A DNA stretch of 62,151 bases from a virus. Below, piece after piece: positions 30,952-39,015 of this stretch. The translations under genes were made by a program, and so were the position numbers. The stretch's first letter is position 1. Each line of letters opens with the position of its first letter. The stretch is taken from positions 1-62,151 of IMG/VR virus record IMGVR_UViG_3300049203_000084; one strand, written 5' to 3'. The notes under the pieces were generated by a model, which saw only the letters and a program-made list of their open reading frames with translations, was not told where the DNA came from and did no database searches.

Positions 30952-30969
30952 GCCTAGTGATAGGCTTTT
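30952..30969 (+). terminator. Weak hairpin after the ATPase gene
   Basis: gccta/taggc stem with 4-nt loop followed by TTTT. It could reduce, not abolish, read-through into 31042. Confidence 0.45.
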
Positions 30970-31041
30970 CCCTATCGCTTACTAGTTCAGTAAGTTCTTC
31001 TCAAAAAATAACAACCCACCCATCCAGTAAGGATCACCACA

Positions 31042-31623
31042 ATGGCACGTCTTAGCCTCAACGTAGACCAGGAAACCTTCGAGAACGCCGGTCGGAGCTT
31101 CACGCCGGTCCCGCAAGGTGACTACAAGGTCAGCATCTTCGCCATCACCCCTGACGAGGTGAAGAACGGCGAGAACAAGGGCAAGCCTCGGCTGAAGTTC
31201 CAGTTCCGCATCGCGGACGGGGAAGAAGCCCCCGATGGCACCAAGCAGGGCAACCGCCGCCTGTTCTCCGACATCAACGCCTTCGACGGCGTGGACAAGA
31301 AGACCAACAAGCCCACCCCGCCGTTCGACCTCGTGGCCATCGGCAAGGCTCTCGGCTACAGCGCCGAAGACCTGAAAGACCTCGACACGGACGACTGGCT
31401 GGGCGAGGAACTGCAGGTCACCGTCAAGCACACCCGCAAGCAGCATCAGGTGAACGGCGCTTGGGTCAACATCGAGCCCGCCGAGTACCGCGAGACGGTC
31501 CGGGGCTACCGCTCCCTGGCCTCCGTCGAGACCTCGGTAGCCGCCGCTGCAGCCGTCGCAGGCAAGGCCCCCGCAGCCTCCACCGGCAAGGCCAAGGCTG
31601 CCGGAGCCAAGTTCAAGCTCTAG
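31042..31623 (+). CDS. ssDNA-binding/recombination mediator-like (DUF669-type)
   Basis: A 193-residue protein. The first 150 residues form an OB-like beta domain (GDYKVSIFAITPDEVK, LKFQFRIADG, ELQVTVKHTRK); the tail is Ala/Lys-rich and ends AKFKL. Position after the RecA-like ATPase matches single-strand-binding or DUF669-type proteins in actinophages. Exact family uncertain. Confidence 0.65.
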   Translation: MARLSLNVDQETFENAGRSFTPVPQGDYKVSIFAITPDEVKNGENKGKPRLKFQFRIADGEEAPDGTKQGNRRLFSDINAFDGVDKKTNKPTPPFDLVAIGKALGYSAEDLKDLDTDDWLGEELQVTVKHTRKQHQVNGAWVNIEPAEYRETVRGYRSLASVETSVAAAAAVAGKAPAASTGKAKAAGAKFKL

Positions 31624-31654
31624 GCCCCCCACCCACCACGCACCAACGAACCCC

Positions 31655-31665
31655 AAAGGAGGTGA
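31655..31665 (+). promoter_or_regulatory. Very strong Shine-Dalgarno before an 8-codon ORF
   Basis: AAAGGAGGTGA is a full match to the 16S anti-SD tail, far stronger than other sites in this phage, and precedes the ATG at 31672. Confidence 0.7.
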
Positions 31666-31671
31666 CCCATT

Positions 31672-31698
31672 ATGTGGCGCTGGATCATTTCTCACTAG
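31672..31698 (+). CDS. Leader peptide MWRWIISH
   Basis: Nine codons including stop. Two Trp codons among eight suggest ribosome-stalling control. It lies between the strongest ribosome site in the window and a tRNA-like fold followed by a terminator. It may be a regulatory leader; the peptide itself may have no other role. Confidence 0.5.
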   Translation: MWRWIISH

Positions 31699-31705
31699 CA
31701 GTACC

Positions 31706-31751
31706 GCCCAGCCTGTGAAGGCACACAGCCCGTTCGAGACGGGCGCTGGGC
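31706..31751 (+). ncRNA. Mini tRNA-like structure in the early operon
   Basis: Forty-six nt folding as a three-way junction: 7 bp acceptor-like stem GCCCAGC/GCTGGGC, a 4 bp stem TGTG-AAGG-CACA in place of the D/anticodon arms, and a canonical T arm GCCCG-TTCGAGA-CGGGC. The T loop has the same seven bases as in 7681-7741. An acceptor plus T arm is the minimal bacterial RNase P substrate. Confidence 0.55.
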
Positions 31752-31766
31752 ACTAGGCAATATCCG

Positions 31767-31790
31767 GGCCAGCGGAAGCTGGCCTTTTTA
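31767..31790 (+). terminator. Strong terminator before primase
   Basis: GGCCAGC-GGAA-GCTGGCC with TTTTTA directly after. The tetraloop is of GNRA type. It lies inside an operon, upstream of essential replication genes, so anti-termination or attenuation is expected. Confidence 0.85.
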
Positions 31791-31808
31791 TCGGCAGGAG
31801 CAACGCTA

Positions 31809-31838
31809 ATGCGTATCAAAGCAAGTGGGGGAGCATGA
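31809..31838 (+). CDS. Coupling mini-ORF MRIKASGGA
   Basis: Nine codons behind CAGGAGCAACGCTA; its TGA overlaps the ATG of the primase gene (ATGA). It may recruit ribosomes to the primase start, which also has GGGGGAGC inside this mini-ORF. Confidence 0.4.
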   Translation: MRIKASGGA

Positions 31839-34054
31839 GCCAGCAGGACGAGTTCACCACATTTCTCTGGGAAGGGCTTGAAGGCCGAGCGGTCATCGCC
31901 CTCATGGACGAGCGGGGAGCCCCTACCAACCAGCGGTTCTTCAGCTGGCCGGAGCAGAAGGCGCAGCTGCTGGGGTACACCGCCAAGCAGGCCGCGCACG
32001 ACACCTACACCTCACCGTCCCTGTTCCGGGCCACCAACGCCCGCAAGCGCAGCGTCAAGTGCATCCAGGTGGTCCACGCCGACGCCGACACCTTCAACGT
32101 CGAGGACGCCCTGCTGGAGCCGTCCGGCATCGCCACCACCTCCGAGGGCAAGACGCACCTCTACTGGAAGATCACGGACTGCCATGACCCGGCCCTGATC
32201 GAACCGCTCGCGCACTCGGTCTCGGACACCCACGACAAGGCAGAGACCGGGCTGGACAACGGCTGGGCCGTCAACAAGCTCCTCCGTGTGCCGGGAACCT
32301 CAAACACCAAGTATGACGAGCCGTTCCTTGTCACTTTCGAGAACACCGGCCTGACCTACACGCTGGACGAGTTCGCCGCAGCCTACCCGCCCGTCGAGCA
32401 CACCTCCGTGCTGAACGCGGACATGGGCGAACTGCCCAGCTACCCGGCAGCCCTGAAGTCCCTGAAGGCCTCGCCCAAGCTCCTGGAACTGCTGAACAAA
32501 AAAGTCGCGGGCAACGTGGACCGCTCCGACGCGCTGTTCCTGCTGCACAACGAGGTCTTCCGCTGCGGCGGCACCAACGAGGTGGCTTTCGTCATCGCCC
32601 AGAACCACGTCCTGAACAAGTTCAACGAGAAGAACAACTCGGACGAACTGCTCTGGGAGGACGTGCTGCGCGCCCGGTCCAAGTCCGAGATTGGTGAGAC
32701 CGAGGACGAGGAGCTGGAAGGCGTCAACGTCACCGTCGAGCCCAGCGTCAAGGACAAGTCCGTGGACTTCCTCTCGGCCACCGAGAAGGCAGGCCTGCAG
32801 CGCACGTTCGTGGATGACTACATCGCATGGGCTACCTCCAAGACCGACGCCGCGCAGGAATACCACGTCGCCTCGGCCTTCATGATCCTCTCGACCGTGT
32901 TCTCCGACTTCGGCCACGCGGTCCCCAAGTTCGGCAGGTTGCCGTTGAACCTCTGGTTTATGGTGCTCGGGGAGACCACCCGCTCCCGGAAGTCCACCAC
33001 CCGCGCGCTCGGCCTGCAGTTCATCAAGGCCCTCGCCGTGGTGCCCGAGACGGAGGGCGAGGTGGACTTCAACTATGACCTCGGCTCCGACTTCACCCCG
33101 GAAGCCCTGGACAACGAACTGCTGAAGCGTCCCAACCGCTCGGCCCTGCTGCACCGCGATGAGGCGCAGGGCTGGATTCAGGAAATGGACAAGAAGGCCT
33201 ACATGGCTGGGGCCAAGGGCAAGATGACCGAGCTGTACGACGGCCACGTCTCCGGCAAGCTGCGCGCCACGGGCGATAACAACCGGCGCGGCTCGGTGGA
33301 CGTGGCCCTGACCCTGTTTATGATGGGCATCGCCTCGCAGGTGGCTGACTACCTGACGCAGGACGACTTTCGCTCAGGCTTCCTGACCCGCTTCATCTAC
33401 ATCGAGGCCACCCCGCCGCCGCGCTCGGCCCAGTCCGACTGGCTGGAGCAGGCCGACATCCACGAGGTCAAGCAGGGTGACGAGGTGTTCACCGCGATGG
33501 TGAAGCGCATCGAGACCGCCCGGAACCACTGGGCCAGCTTTGCGGACCCCGACGCTCCCACGGTGCCGGTTCCCTGTGTGCCGGAAGCGTGGCTGCGGCT
33601 GAACAAGTTCATCACCGACGTGCTGGACGCAGCCGAGGGCCACCAGCGCCACCAGATCATCGAGGCAGCCAGTGACCGTCTCACCAAGTCCATCCTGAAG
33701 GCAGCCACCCTCCTGGCGATGCTCGACTGCTGCGACAAGGTGCAGGTGCCCCACATGCTCGCGGCCATCAACTTCGCCAGCAGCTGGTTCACCCACATGG
33801 TCAACATGGCCAACCGCATCTCCGAGTCCAGCTGGGCGCGCAGGCAGACGCAGGTTGAGGAGTTCCTGCTGGAGAAGGGCGGCACGGCCAAGTGGGAGGT
33901 GGTCTACCGGCAGTTCCGGCAAGACCTCCGGGCCGATGAGTTCCTGAAGATCATCCAGGCGCTGCAGGACGCAGGCATCATCATGGTCACCCCGTCAGAG
34001 AAGGGCGTCCGGTGGATCACCCGCGTTGACATTGATGAGGAGCTGGCCGCGTAA
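31835..34054 (+). CDS. Primase-polymerase/helicase fusion
   Basis: A 739-residue protein. The N-terminal third resembles archaeo-eukaryotic primases: VVHADADTFN carries a D-x-D pair, and SEGKTHLYWKI matches the following conserved strand. The rest is helicase-like with a P-loop-type LGETTRSRKSTT (about 380) and acidic LLHRDEAQGW as Walker B. It would prime and unwind DNA during phage replication. It begins after the leader/tRNA-like/terminator element at 31655-31790. Confidence 0.78.
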   Translation: MSQQDEFTTFLWEGLEGRAVIALMDERGAPTNQRFFSWPEQKAQLLGYTAKQAAHDTYTSPSLFRATNARKRSVKCIQVVHADADTFNVEDALLEPSGIATTSEGKTHLYWKITDCHDPALIEPLAHSVSDTHDKAETGLDNGWAVNKLLRVPGTSNTKYDEPFLVTFENTGLTYTLDEFAAAYPPVEHTSVLNADMGELPSYPAALKSLKASPKLLELLNKKVAGNVDRSDALFLLHNEVFRCGGTNEVAFVIAQNHVLNKFNEKNNSDELLWEDVLRARSKSEIGETEDEELEGVNVTVEPSVKDKSVDFLSATEKAGLQRTFVDDYIAWATSKTDAAQEYHVASAFMILSTVFSDFGHAVPKFGRLPLNLWFMVLGETTRSRKSTTRALGLQFIKALAVVPETEGEVDFNYDLGSDFTPEALDNELLKRPNRSALLHRDEAQGWIQEMDKKAYMAGAKGKMTELYDGHVSGKLRATGDNNRRGSVDVALTLFMMGIASQVADYLTQDDFRSGFLTRFIYIEATPPPRSAQSDWLEQADIHEVKQGDEVFTAMVKRIETARNHWASFADPDAPTVPVPCVPEAWLRLNKFITDVLDAAEGHQRHQIIEAASDRLTKSILKAATLLAMLDCCDKVQVPHMLAAINFASSWFTHMVNMANRISESSWARRQTQVEEFLLEKGGTAKWEVVYRQFRQDLRADEFLKIIQALQDAGIIMVTPSEKGVRWITRVDIDEELAA

Positions 34055-34458
34055 TGCACTCTCTCGACTACTTCACACAACGCTCGGCGGTGGATGAGAA
34101 CTTTTGCTGGGTCTGGAGTCTCCACATCACCCGAGGCGGCTACGGAAAGTTTCGTTGCGGCCCCAAGTGGTATCAGGCTCACCGAGGTGTCTACGAGGCG
34201 GTCTTCGGGAGGTTCGATGCAGGCCTGACCGTCGATCACATCTGCTTCAACACCGCTTGTATCAATCCGGCGCATCTCCAGTTGCTGACTCTGAAAGAGA
34301 ACCAGAGACGCCAACGTAGCGCATTTGCAACGTACTGCAAGTCAGGCCATCTGTTTGATGAGGCAAACACCTACATCCGTCCTACTGGGCAGAGACAATG
34401 CCGCAAATGCAACTCCCTGGCAGCACAGAAGCTCAACATGAAGAAGGTGGCGGCATGA
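34054..34458 (+). CDS. Free-standing HNH endonuclease
   Basis: A 134-residue protein: FCWVWSLHITRGGYGKF, then LTVDHICFNTACINPAHLQLL as the HNH core, and YCKSGHLF...QCRKCNS as a C-terminal zinc ribbon. It starts at the primase stop (TAATG overlap). Similar to 6147-6623 in layout. Confidence 0.85.
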   Translation: MHSLDYFTQRSAVDENFCWVWSLHITRGGYGKFRCGPKWYQAHRGVYEAVFGRFDAGLTVDHICFNTACINPAHLQLLTLKENQRRQRSAFATYCKSGHLFDEANTYIRPTGQRQCRKCNSLAAQKLNMKKVAA

Positions 34459-34730
34459 GGCAGTGCGAGTGGTGCAGCGAGGAGTTCGAGCCCACCGGCA
34501 CCGATCAGGCCTACTGCAAGCCCCGCCATGCCAAGAACGCCCGCCTGAAGCGCAAGAAGGAGAAGGACTTGCTCGCCGCCGCAGGCAAGTGCCCGACACC
34601 CTACAAGCGGGTCTACGTCAACGAGGAGCACGCCCAGCGCCGGGGACTGCTCCCCAACCAGTACCTCTACCGATGCTCCTGCGGAGCCATCCACTCGGCA
34701 ACCGTCAAGACCAAGAAGGCAGCAGCATGA
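34455..34730 (+). CDS. Small zinc-finger protein
   Basis: Ninety-one residues. CEWCSEEF ... YCKPRHAK and YRCSCGAI suggest two metal sites, around a Lys-rich helix. Overlaps neighbours by 4 bases. Confidence 0.6.
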   Translation: MRQCEWCSEEFEPTGTDQAYCKPRHAKNARLKRKKEKDLLAAAGKCPTPYKRVYVNEEHAQRRGLLPNQYLYRCSCGAIHSATVKTKKAAA

Positions 34731-35149
34731 CCGCCCAAGTTGAAGACATCTTCACCGCAGACCTCACCAACGTCCAGGACAGGATGCTGCTGGGGCTCAC
34801 GCGGGCCAAGGAAATCTGGGTGCTGGCCGCACTGGCTGACCGGAAGCAGCGGCTGCTGATGGCACACGAACTGCACGCCTACGGACTGTTCAGTCTCAAC
34901 CAGCTGGCCAAAATCTGCCGGATCAGCGTCCCCACCGTGTGCCGCCACATGAAGAAGAACGCTGTCGGCGGGAAGTTCGAGCCCGAGGTGCTGTCCCAGC
35001 TGGTGTACCTGCGCAAGCTCGTCATCGTCAACCAGCCCATCCCTGTCTCCTTCATCAAGGGAGCCGTCGAGACCGGAACCTCGGTCAGCACCATCGCCCG
35101 CCTCACAGGGGCATCCGAAACCAATCTGTACCTCAAAGTCAAGCAATAG
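34727..35149 (+). CDS. Helix-turn-helix protein
   Basis: A 140-residue protein. LFSLNQLAKICRISVPTVCR is a clear helix-turn-helix, and a second HTH-like segment (STIARLTGASETNLYLKV) ends the protein. Probably a DNA-binding regulator or replication accessory protein. Confidence 0.65.
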   Translation: MTAQVEDIFTADLTNVQDRMLLGLTRAKEIWVLAALADRKQRLLMAHELHAYGLFSLNQLAKICRISVPTVCRHMKKNAVGGKFEPEVLSQLVYLRKLVIVNQPIPVSFIKGAVETGTSVSTIARLTGASETNLYLKVKQ

Positions 35150-35158
35150 GAGCACACC

Positions 35159-35758
35159 ATGACTGTTTTAGGACTCACCGGATTTGCCCAGAGCGGCAAG
35201 AGCACTGTCGCCAACTACCTCGTGGAGCAGCACGGCTTCACCCGCCTGTCCTTCGCGGCCCCGCTGAAGCAGATGCTGCGGACGCTGAACCCCATCATCG
35301 CCTTCGAGGACAGTGGGGACACCCGAGTCGATCAAGTCCGTGTGGGTGATCTGTTCAACGGAGGCTGGACCGAGCAGGACATCAAGGCCGATACCAATCT
35401 TGGCCCTGAGTACCGCCGTCTCCTCCAGGTGCTCGGCACCGACTGTGTGAGGGCCGTGCAGGAGGACTTCTGGATTCGAGCAGCCGAGGCTCAGATCACT
35501 GACCCCGCCGCCAACTACGTCTTCGATGACTGCCGCTTCCCCAACGAGGCCCAGTTCATCGAGAGCAAGAGCCCTCTCGGCCTGTGGAACATCCGGCGCG
35601 GGGGAGTCACCGCTGTCAACGGCCACGTCTCGGAGCAGCACGCCGGGAACATGGGCGAGTTCGTCACCCTGTTCAATGACCGGACCATCGAGATGCTGTT
35701 CGAGAACGTGGATGTGGTCCTCGACTTGGTTCAAGGGCAGGAGGCTCAGGCAGCATGA
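35159..35758 (+). CDS. Deoxynucleoside monophosphate kinase
   Basis: A 199-residue P-loop kinase: LGLTGFAQSGKSTVA at the N-terminus binds ATP; LSFAAPLKQML and FDDCRFPNEA are typical of phage dNMP kinases. It would raise dNTP supply. The 3' end overlaps the polymerase start by 4 bases. Confidence 0.85.
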   Translation: MTVLGLTGFAQSGKSTVANYLVEQHGFTRLSFAAPLKQMLRTLNPIIAFEDSGDTRVDQVRVGDLFNGGWTEQDIKADTNLGPEYRRLLQVLGTDCVRAVQEDFWIRAAEAQITDPAANYVFDDCRFPNEAQFIESKSPLGLWNIRRGGVTAVNGHVSEQHAGNMGEFVTLFNDRTIEMLFENVDVVLDLVQGQEAQAA

Positions 35759-37911
35759 GGGTCTACCTGAGCAGCGCCGATGTCGTGACGCCTCAGTGCC
35801 TGGAAATCCTGTCACGGGTCAAGAACGACACCATTCCCAACATCGAGCTGGAGTTCAGCAAGATCGTGGGGGAGGAACTGCCGCCCAACGCCACCGTCTT
35901 TGCGATGGGCAGCTACGCGCGCCGGGGCGATGAGCGTGTGGTCCCGGCCCCGTCCGTGGCCCAGTGCCTGACCAAGCCGGACATCCTCACCCGGCTGGGC
36001 ACGGCGTTCCGGCTCTTGGCCACCCCACCCGAGCTGCCCGAGTTCGAGTACACCGTGATCGAGGACATGGTGGACGCGATGGAGTTCTTGAACTCGATTG
36101 CGGACTACCCCAAGGTCGTGGTGGACATCGAGACCTCCGGCGACATCTCGGTGGACGAGGCTGAGCCCCGCCGCATCATCTCCATCGCCATCACAGCAGG
36201 TGGCATGAGCTATGTTTTCCCGGAGGAGCTGTGTACCGACACAGCCTTCTACTTCGACTTCTGCGCGTTCATGGAGCGCAATGGCATCATCGCCGTCAAC
36301 GGCAAGTTCGACCTGAAGTATTTCCCCGACTCCAAGGTCCGGTTCGTCCGCGACACCCAGCTGGCACACTACGCACTGTTCCCGGCTGCCGGACAGCATG
36401 ACCTGAAGAACACCACCAAGAAATACTTCGGCTTCGAGGACTGGGACGAGGCCACCAAGCAGTACACCAAGAAGGCCACCTACGAGGAGGCGTGGCGGGA
36501 CGAGGAGACAGGCGCGCGGGCCGACGCCCGCAGCTACTCTGCCGGGTCCGGCTACGAGCGCATCCCCCGTGACCTGCTCTACCGCTACAACGCCTTCGAC
36601 GTGTACGCCACATGGCACTGGGATGTCCTCATGGAGGAGTACCTTGCCGATGACCCCGACTCCCAGCGGGTGCTCGAACTGCTGATGAAGCTCTCGGACA
36701 TGTTCATGGGCGTGGAGAAGCGCGGCATCCGGCTGGACATCCCCTATCTGGAGGAACTGTCCGGCATCCTGACCAAGGAGAAGGCCGAGGCCGAGGCCAA
36801 GCTGAACGAGATTGCCGAGCAGGCCATCAACCCCCGCTCGCCCAAGCAGGTCAAGGAGTGGTTCGAGGCTCACGGCGTGAACCTGAAGGGCACGGCTGAG
36901 GGCGTCCTGAACGACTTCCTGGACGGGGAGGAGCACGAGTCTCAGGAGGCGGATTTCGCCCGTCAGATTCTTGTGTGCCGGGACTACACCAAGCAGCTGG
37001 GCACCTATGTGGACGGCTACCGGAATCAGGCCGACGCCAATGGCATCGTCCGGCCCGGATACAAGCTCACCGCGTCCACCACGGGCCGTCTGGGCGGTCA
37101 GGGAGCCTCCATGCTCACCCTGCCCCGTGACAAGCGTCTGAAGAAGATGGTGCTGCCCTTCCAGGACAACCACTTCGTGGTGGGCGCTGACCTCTCGCAG
37201 GCCGAGCTGCGCGTGATGGCCTGTGAGTCGATGGACGAGTGGCTGATCGAGGCGTTCCAGCCCGGTGCGCCGGACTTCTTCGACAACCTGCTCACGCAGG
37301 CCTACCCCCGCACGGACTGGTTCGACCTCCACGGCTGTGTCAGCGAGCACACCGCCACGGAGGAGCAGACCAACTTCTACAACAACAAGCGCGCCAGCAT
37401 GAAGGGCGTGGTGTACGGGAAGTCCTTCAACCGTGGTGAGAAGGCCATCGCCAAGGCCCTGAAGATCACGCTGGACGAGGCAATCCGCCTCAGCGATGCC
37501 TTCATCCGGCCCGGTTCGATGTTCGCCCTGTGGCGCGAGGAAATCACCGAGCGCGCCATCAACGGCGAGTCCATCGTGACCAAGTTCGGCAGGCACTTCC
37601 AGTCCGAACTCATCACCCCGAAGAACCGCCAGAGCGTCATCAACGGCGCGCTGGCTTTCACCTCGCAGTCCACGGCCAACGACATCTGCCTGACGGCAGC
37701 CCTGGAGGTCAACAAGTGCCTCCCGGCCTACGGGGCACACCTCATGGGGACAGTTCACGACGCAATTTATGTGTCTGCTCCCAAAGCAGAGGTCGAACTG
37801 GTGGGGCACGTTTTGGTGCGAGAGCTGGCCAAGGCTGGGGATGCCGTCTACGGCGGGCTGGTCCCATTCGCGGCAGACTCGGGCTCGGGAGAAAATCTCG
37901 CAGCCGTCTAA
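35755..37911 (+). CDS. Family A DNA polymerase
   Basis: A 718-residue polymerase with 3'-5' exonuclease (VVVDIETSGD near 122, later acidic and Tyr motifs) and polymerase domain: motif A GADLSQAELRVMA, motif B KRASMKGVVYGKSFNRGE, motif C GTVHDAIYV. No 5'-nuclease domain. In motif B the residue in front of GVVYG is Lys where bacterial Pol I has Phe and T7 has Tyr. The main replicative polymerase of the phage. Confidence 0.92.
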   Translation: MRVYLSSADVVTPQCLEILSRVKNDTIPNIELEFSKIVGEELPPNATVFAMGSYARRGDERVVPAPSVAQCLTKPDILTRLGTAFRLLATPPELPEFEYTVIEDMVDAMEFLNSIADYPKVVVDIETSGDISVDEAEPRRIISIAITAGGMSYVFPEELCTDTAFYFDFCAFMERNGIIAVNGKFDLKYFPDSKVRFVRDTQLAHYALFPAAGQHDLKNTTKKYFGFEDWDEATKQYTKKATYEEAWRDEETGARADARSYSAGSGYERIPRDLLYRYNAFDVYATWHWDVLMEEYLADDPDSQRVLELLMKLSDMFMGVEKRGIRLDIPYLEELSGILTKEKAEAEAKLNEIAEQAINPRSPKQVKEWFEAHGVNLKGTAEGVLNDFLDGEEHESQEADFARQILVCRDYTKQLGTYVDGYRNQADANGIVRPGYKLTASTTGRLGGQGASMLTLPRDKRLKKMVLPFQDNHFVVGADLSQAELRVMACESMDEWLIEAFQPGAPDFFDNLLTQAYPRTDWFDLHGCVSEHTATEEQTNFYNNKRASMKGVVYGKSFNRGEKAIAKALKITLDEAIRLSDAFIRPGSMFALWREEITERAINGESIVTKFGRHFQSELITPKNRQSVINGALAFTSQSTANDICLTAALEVNKCLPAYGAHLMGTVHDAIYVSAPKAEVELVGHVLVRELAKAGDAVYGGLVPFAADSGSGENLAAV

Positions 37912-37914
37912 CCC

Positions 37915-37944
37915 TTGACACTCGTGCGCAGGGGTTACTAGATT
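37915..37944 (+). promoter_or_regulatory. Promoter with operator-like spacer
   Basis: TTGACA (37915-37920), 18 bases, TAGATT (37939-37944). The spacer CTCGTGCGCAGGGGTT belongs to the dispersed operator-like family. It lies just after the polymerase stop. Confidence 0.7.
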
Positions 37945-37979
37945 GTTCTTTACGCAGTACAACTTACAGGGGAAAAGCA

Positions 37980-38426
37980 ATGAAGGTTCTTTGGCTCGAT
38001 CCAGGCGGGATGACGGGCGTGTGCCTGTTCAACGCAGACACCCTGAAAGTTGATCTCTTCAAGATCATTCCCAACGGGCTCACCGGCTTCCAGGAGTGGG
38101 TGGAGTTCGGAGATGTCCCCGAGCACGACGTGCTTGGCTGTGAGTCCTTCGAGCTGGAGGAGGGCACACACGGGGTGGACCTCACCCCTCTCGCCATCAT
38201 TGGCTACCTCGAATCGCTGGGGATGCCGATTGTGTGGCAGCGCCGCAACCAGCGCGGCAAAGACAAACTCATCTCGGTCTCGGTCCTGAAACGGGCCGGT
38301 CTCTATCCCAAGCGCGGGGAGTTGAAAGAGGGGCATCAGGTGGCAGCCCTCCAGCACGCACTGCGCTATCTCGTCAGTATCCGCCACCTACCCACCATTC
38401 GTTTGCTTCACCCACCACAGGAGTAA
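37980..38426 (+). CDS. RuvC-like nuclease (Holliday junction resolvase-like)
   Basis: A 148-residue protein beginning MKVLWLDPGGMTGVCLF, the RNase H-fold strand with the first catalytic Asp. GCESFEL provides the second acidic residue, and HQVAALQHALRYLV the C-terminal helix of RuvC-like proteins, where Asp is replaced by Gln/His. It would resolve branched DNA before packaging. ATG follows CAGGGGAAAAGCA. Confidence 0.7.
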   Translation: MKVLWLDPGGMTGVCLFNADTLKVDLFKIIPNGLTGFQEWVEFGDVPEHDVLGCESFELEEGTHGVDLTPLAIIGYLESLGMPIVWQRRNQRGKDKLISVSVLKRAGLYPKRGELKEGHQVAALQHALRYLVSIRHLPTIRLLHPPQE

Positions 38427-38428
38427 TC

Positions 38429-38809
38429 ATGAGCAGGTCAGTTCGGCAGGATTTTGACGTACTTCGCACGCCCCACCATGTCTACGCACGTAAGGGCGAT
38501 GTTATCGGCTACATCGGTGTGACCGTGCCCCTCTCGGACGAGCAGTTGTTCACCGTGATGGCCATCGACAACCCGGAATACGAGCGCAAGGCCATCAAGA
38601 CCGTGGTGGCCGCCACCCCGGAGGACTGGGCGCTCTACCACCAAGCCAAACGAGGCCTGCTCGCCGTCCGAGCCTACGAGGGCAGCATGGGGGCTGAGGA
38701 AGTCGAGATTCCCTGCCCCAAGCCCCGGACCGAGTACCACTTCCTGGAGACCGTGGAGGAGTGGCTGGCCCGCTGCCGGACCCTCCGGGAGGAGCAGAAG
38801 GCAGCATGA
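38429..38809 (+). CDS. Protein of unknown function
   Basis: A 126-residue protein with GGAG before ATG. Mixed alpha/beta pattern; C-terminal helix WLARCRTLREEQKAA. Overlaps the next gene by 4 bases. Confidence 0.6.
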   Translation: MSRSVRQDFDVLRTPHHVYARKGDVIGYIGVTVPLSDEQLFTVMAIDNPEYERKAIKTVVAATPEDWALYHQAKRGLLAVRAYEGSMGAEEVEIPCPKPRTEYHFLETVEEWLARCRTLREEQKAA

Positions 38810-39015
38810 AGCAGCGCGGACGCAAGCTGGCACCGGAGCGTAAGGCGCTGCTCGACGCAGCTGTGGCAGATGGCTGGCCCATACGGCAGATCATCGCCAC
38901 CCACGGCATCGGCACCGCAACGGTGAAGAAGCACTACCCCGAGTACCGGGGCCAAGCACGAGAAGAAACTGACGCCATCCACAGGATGCGCCTGACCGAA
39001 AGGTACGCAGCATGA
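38806..39015 (+). CDS. Small helix-turn-helix protein, paralogue 1
   Basis: Sixty-nine residues. The core LAPERKALLDAAVADGWPI, followed by GTATVKKHYPEYRG, is closely matched in the gene at 39543-39794. The pattern is a small HTH (helix, turn THGIGTATV, basic recognition helix). Confidence 0.65.
   Translation: MKQRGRKLAPERKALLDAAVADGWPIRQIIATHGIGTATVKKHYPEYRGQAREETDAIHRMRLTERYAA

Noticed and set aside
35812-37980. 722-codon minus-strand frame opposite the polymerase
   Set aside because: Polymerase motifs lie on the plus strand; the antisense frame is a codon-bias artefact.
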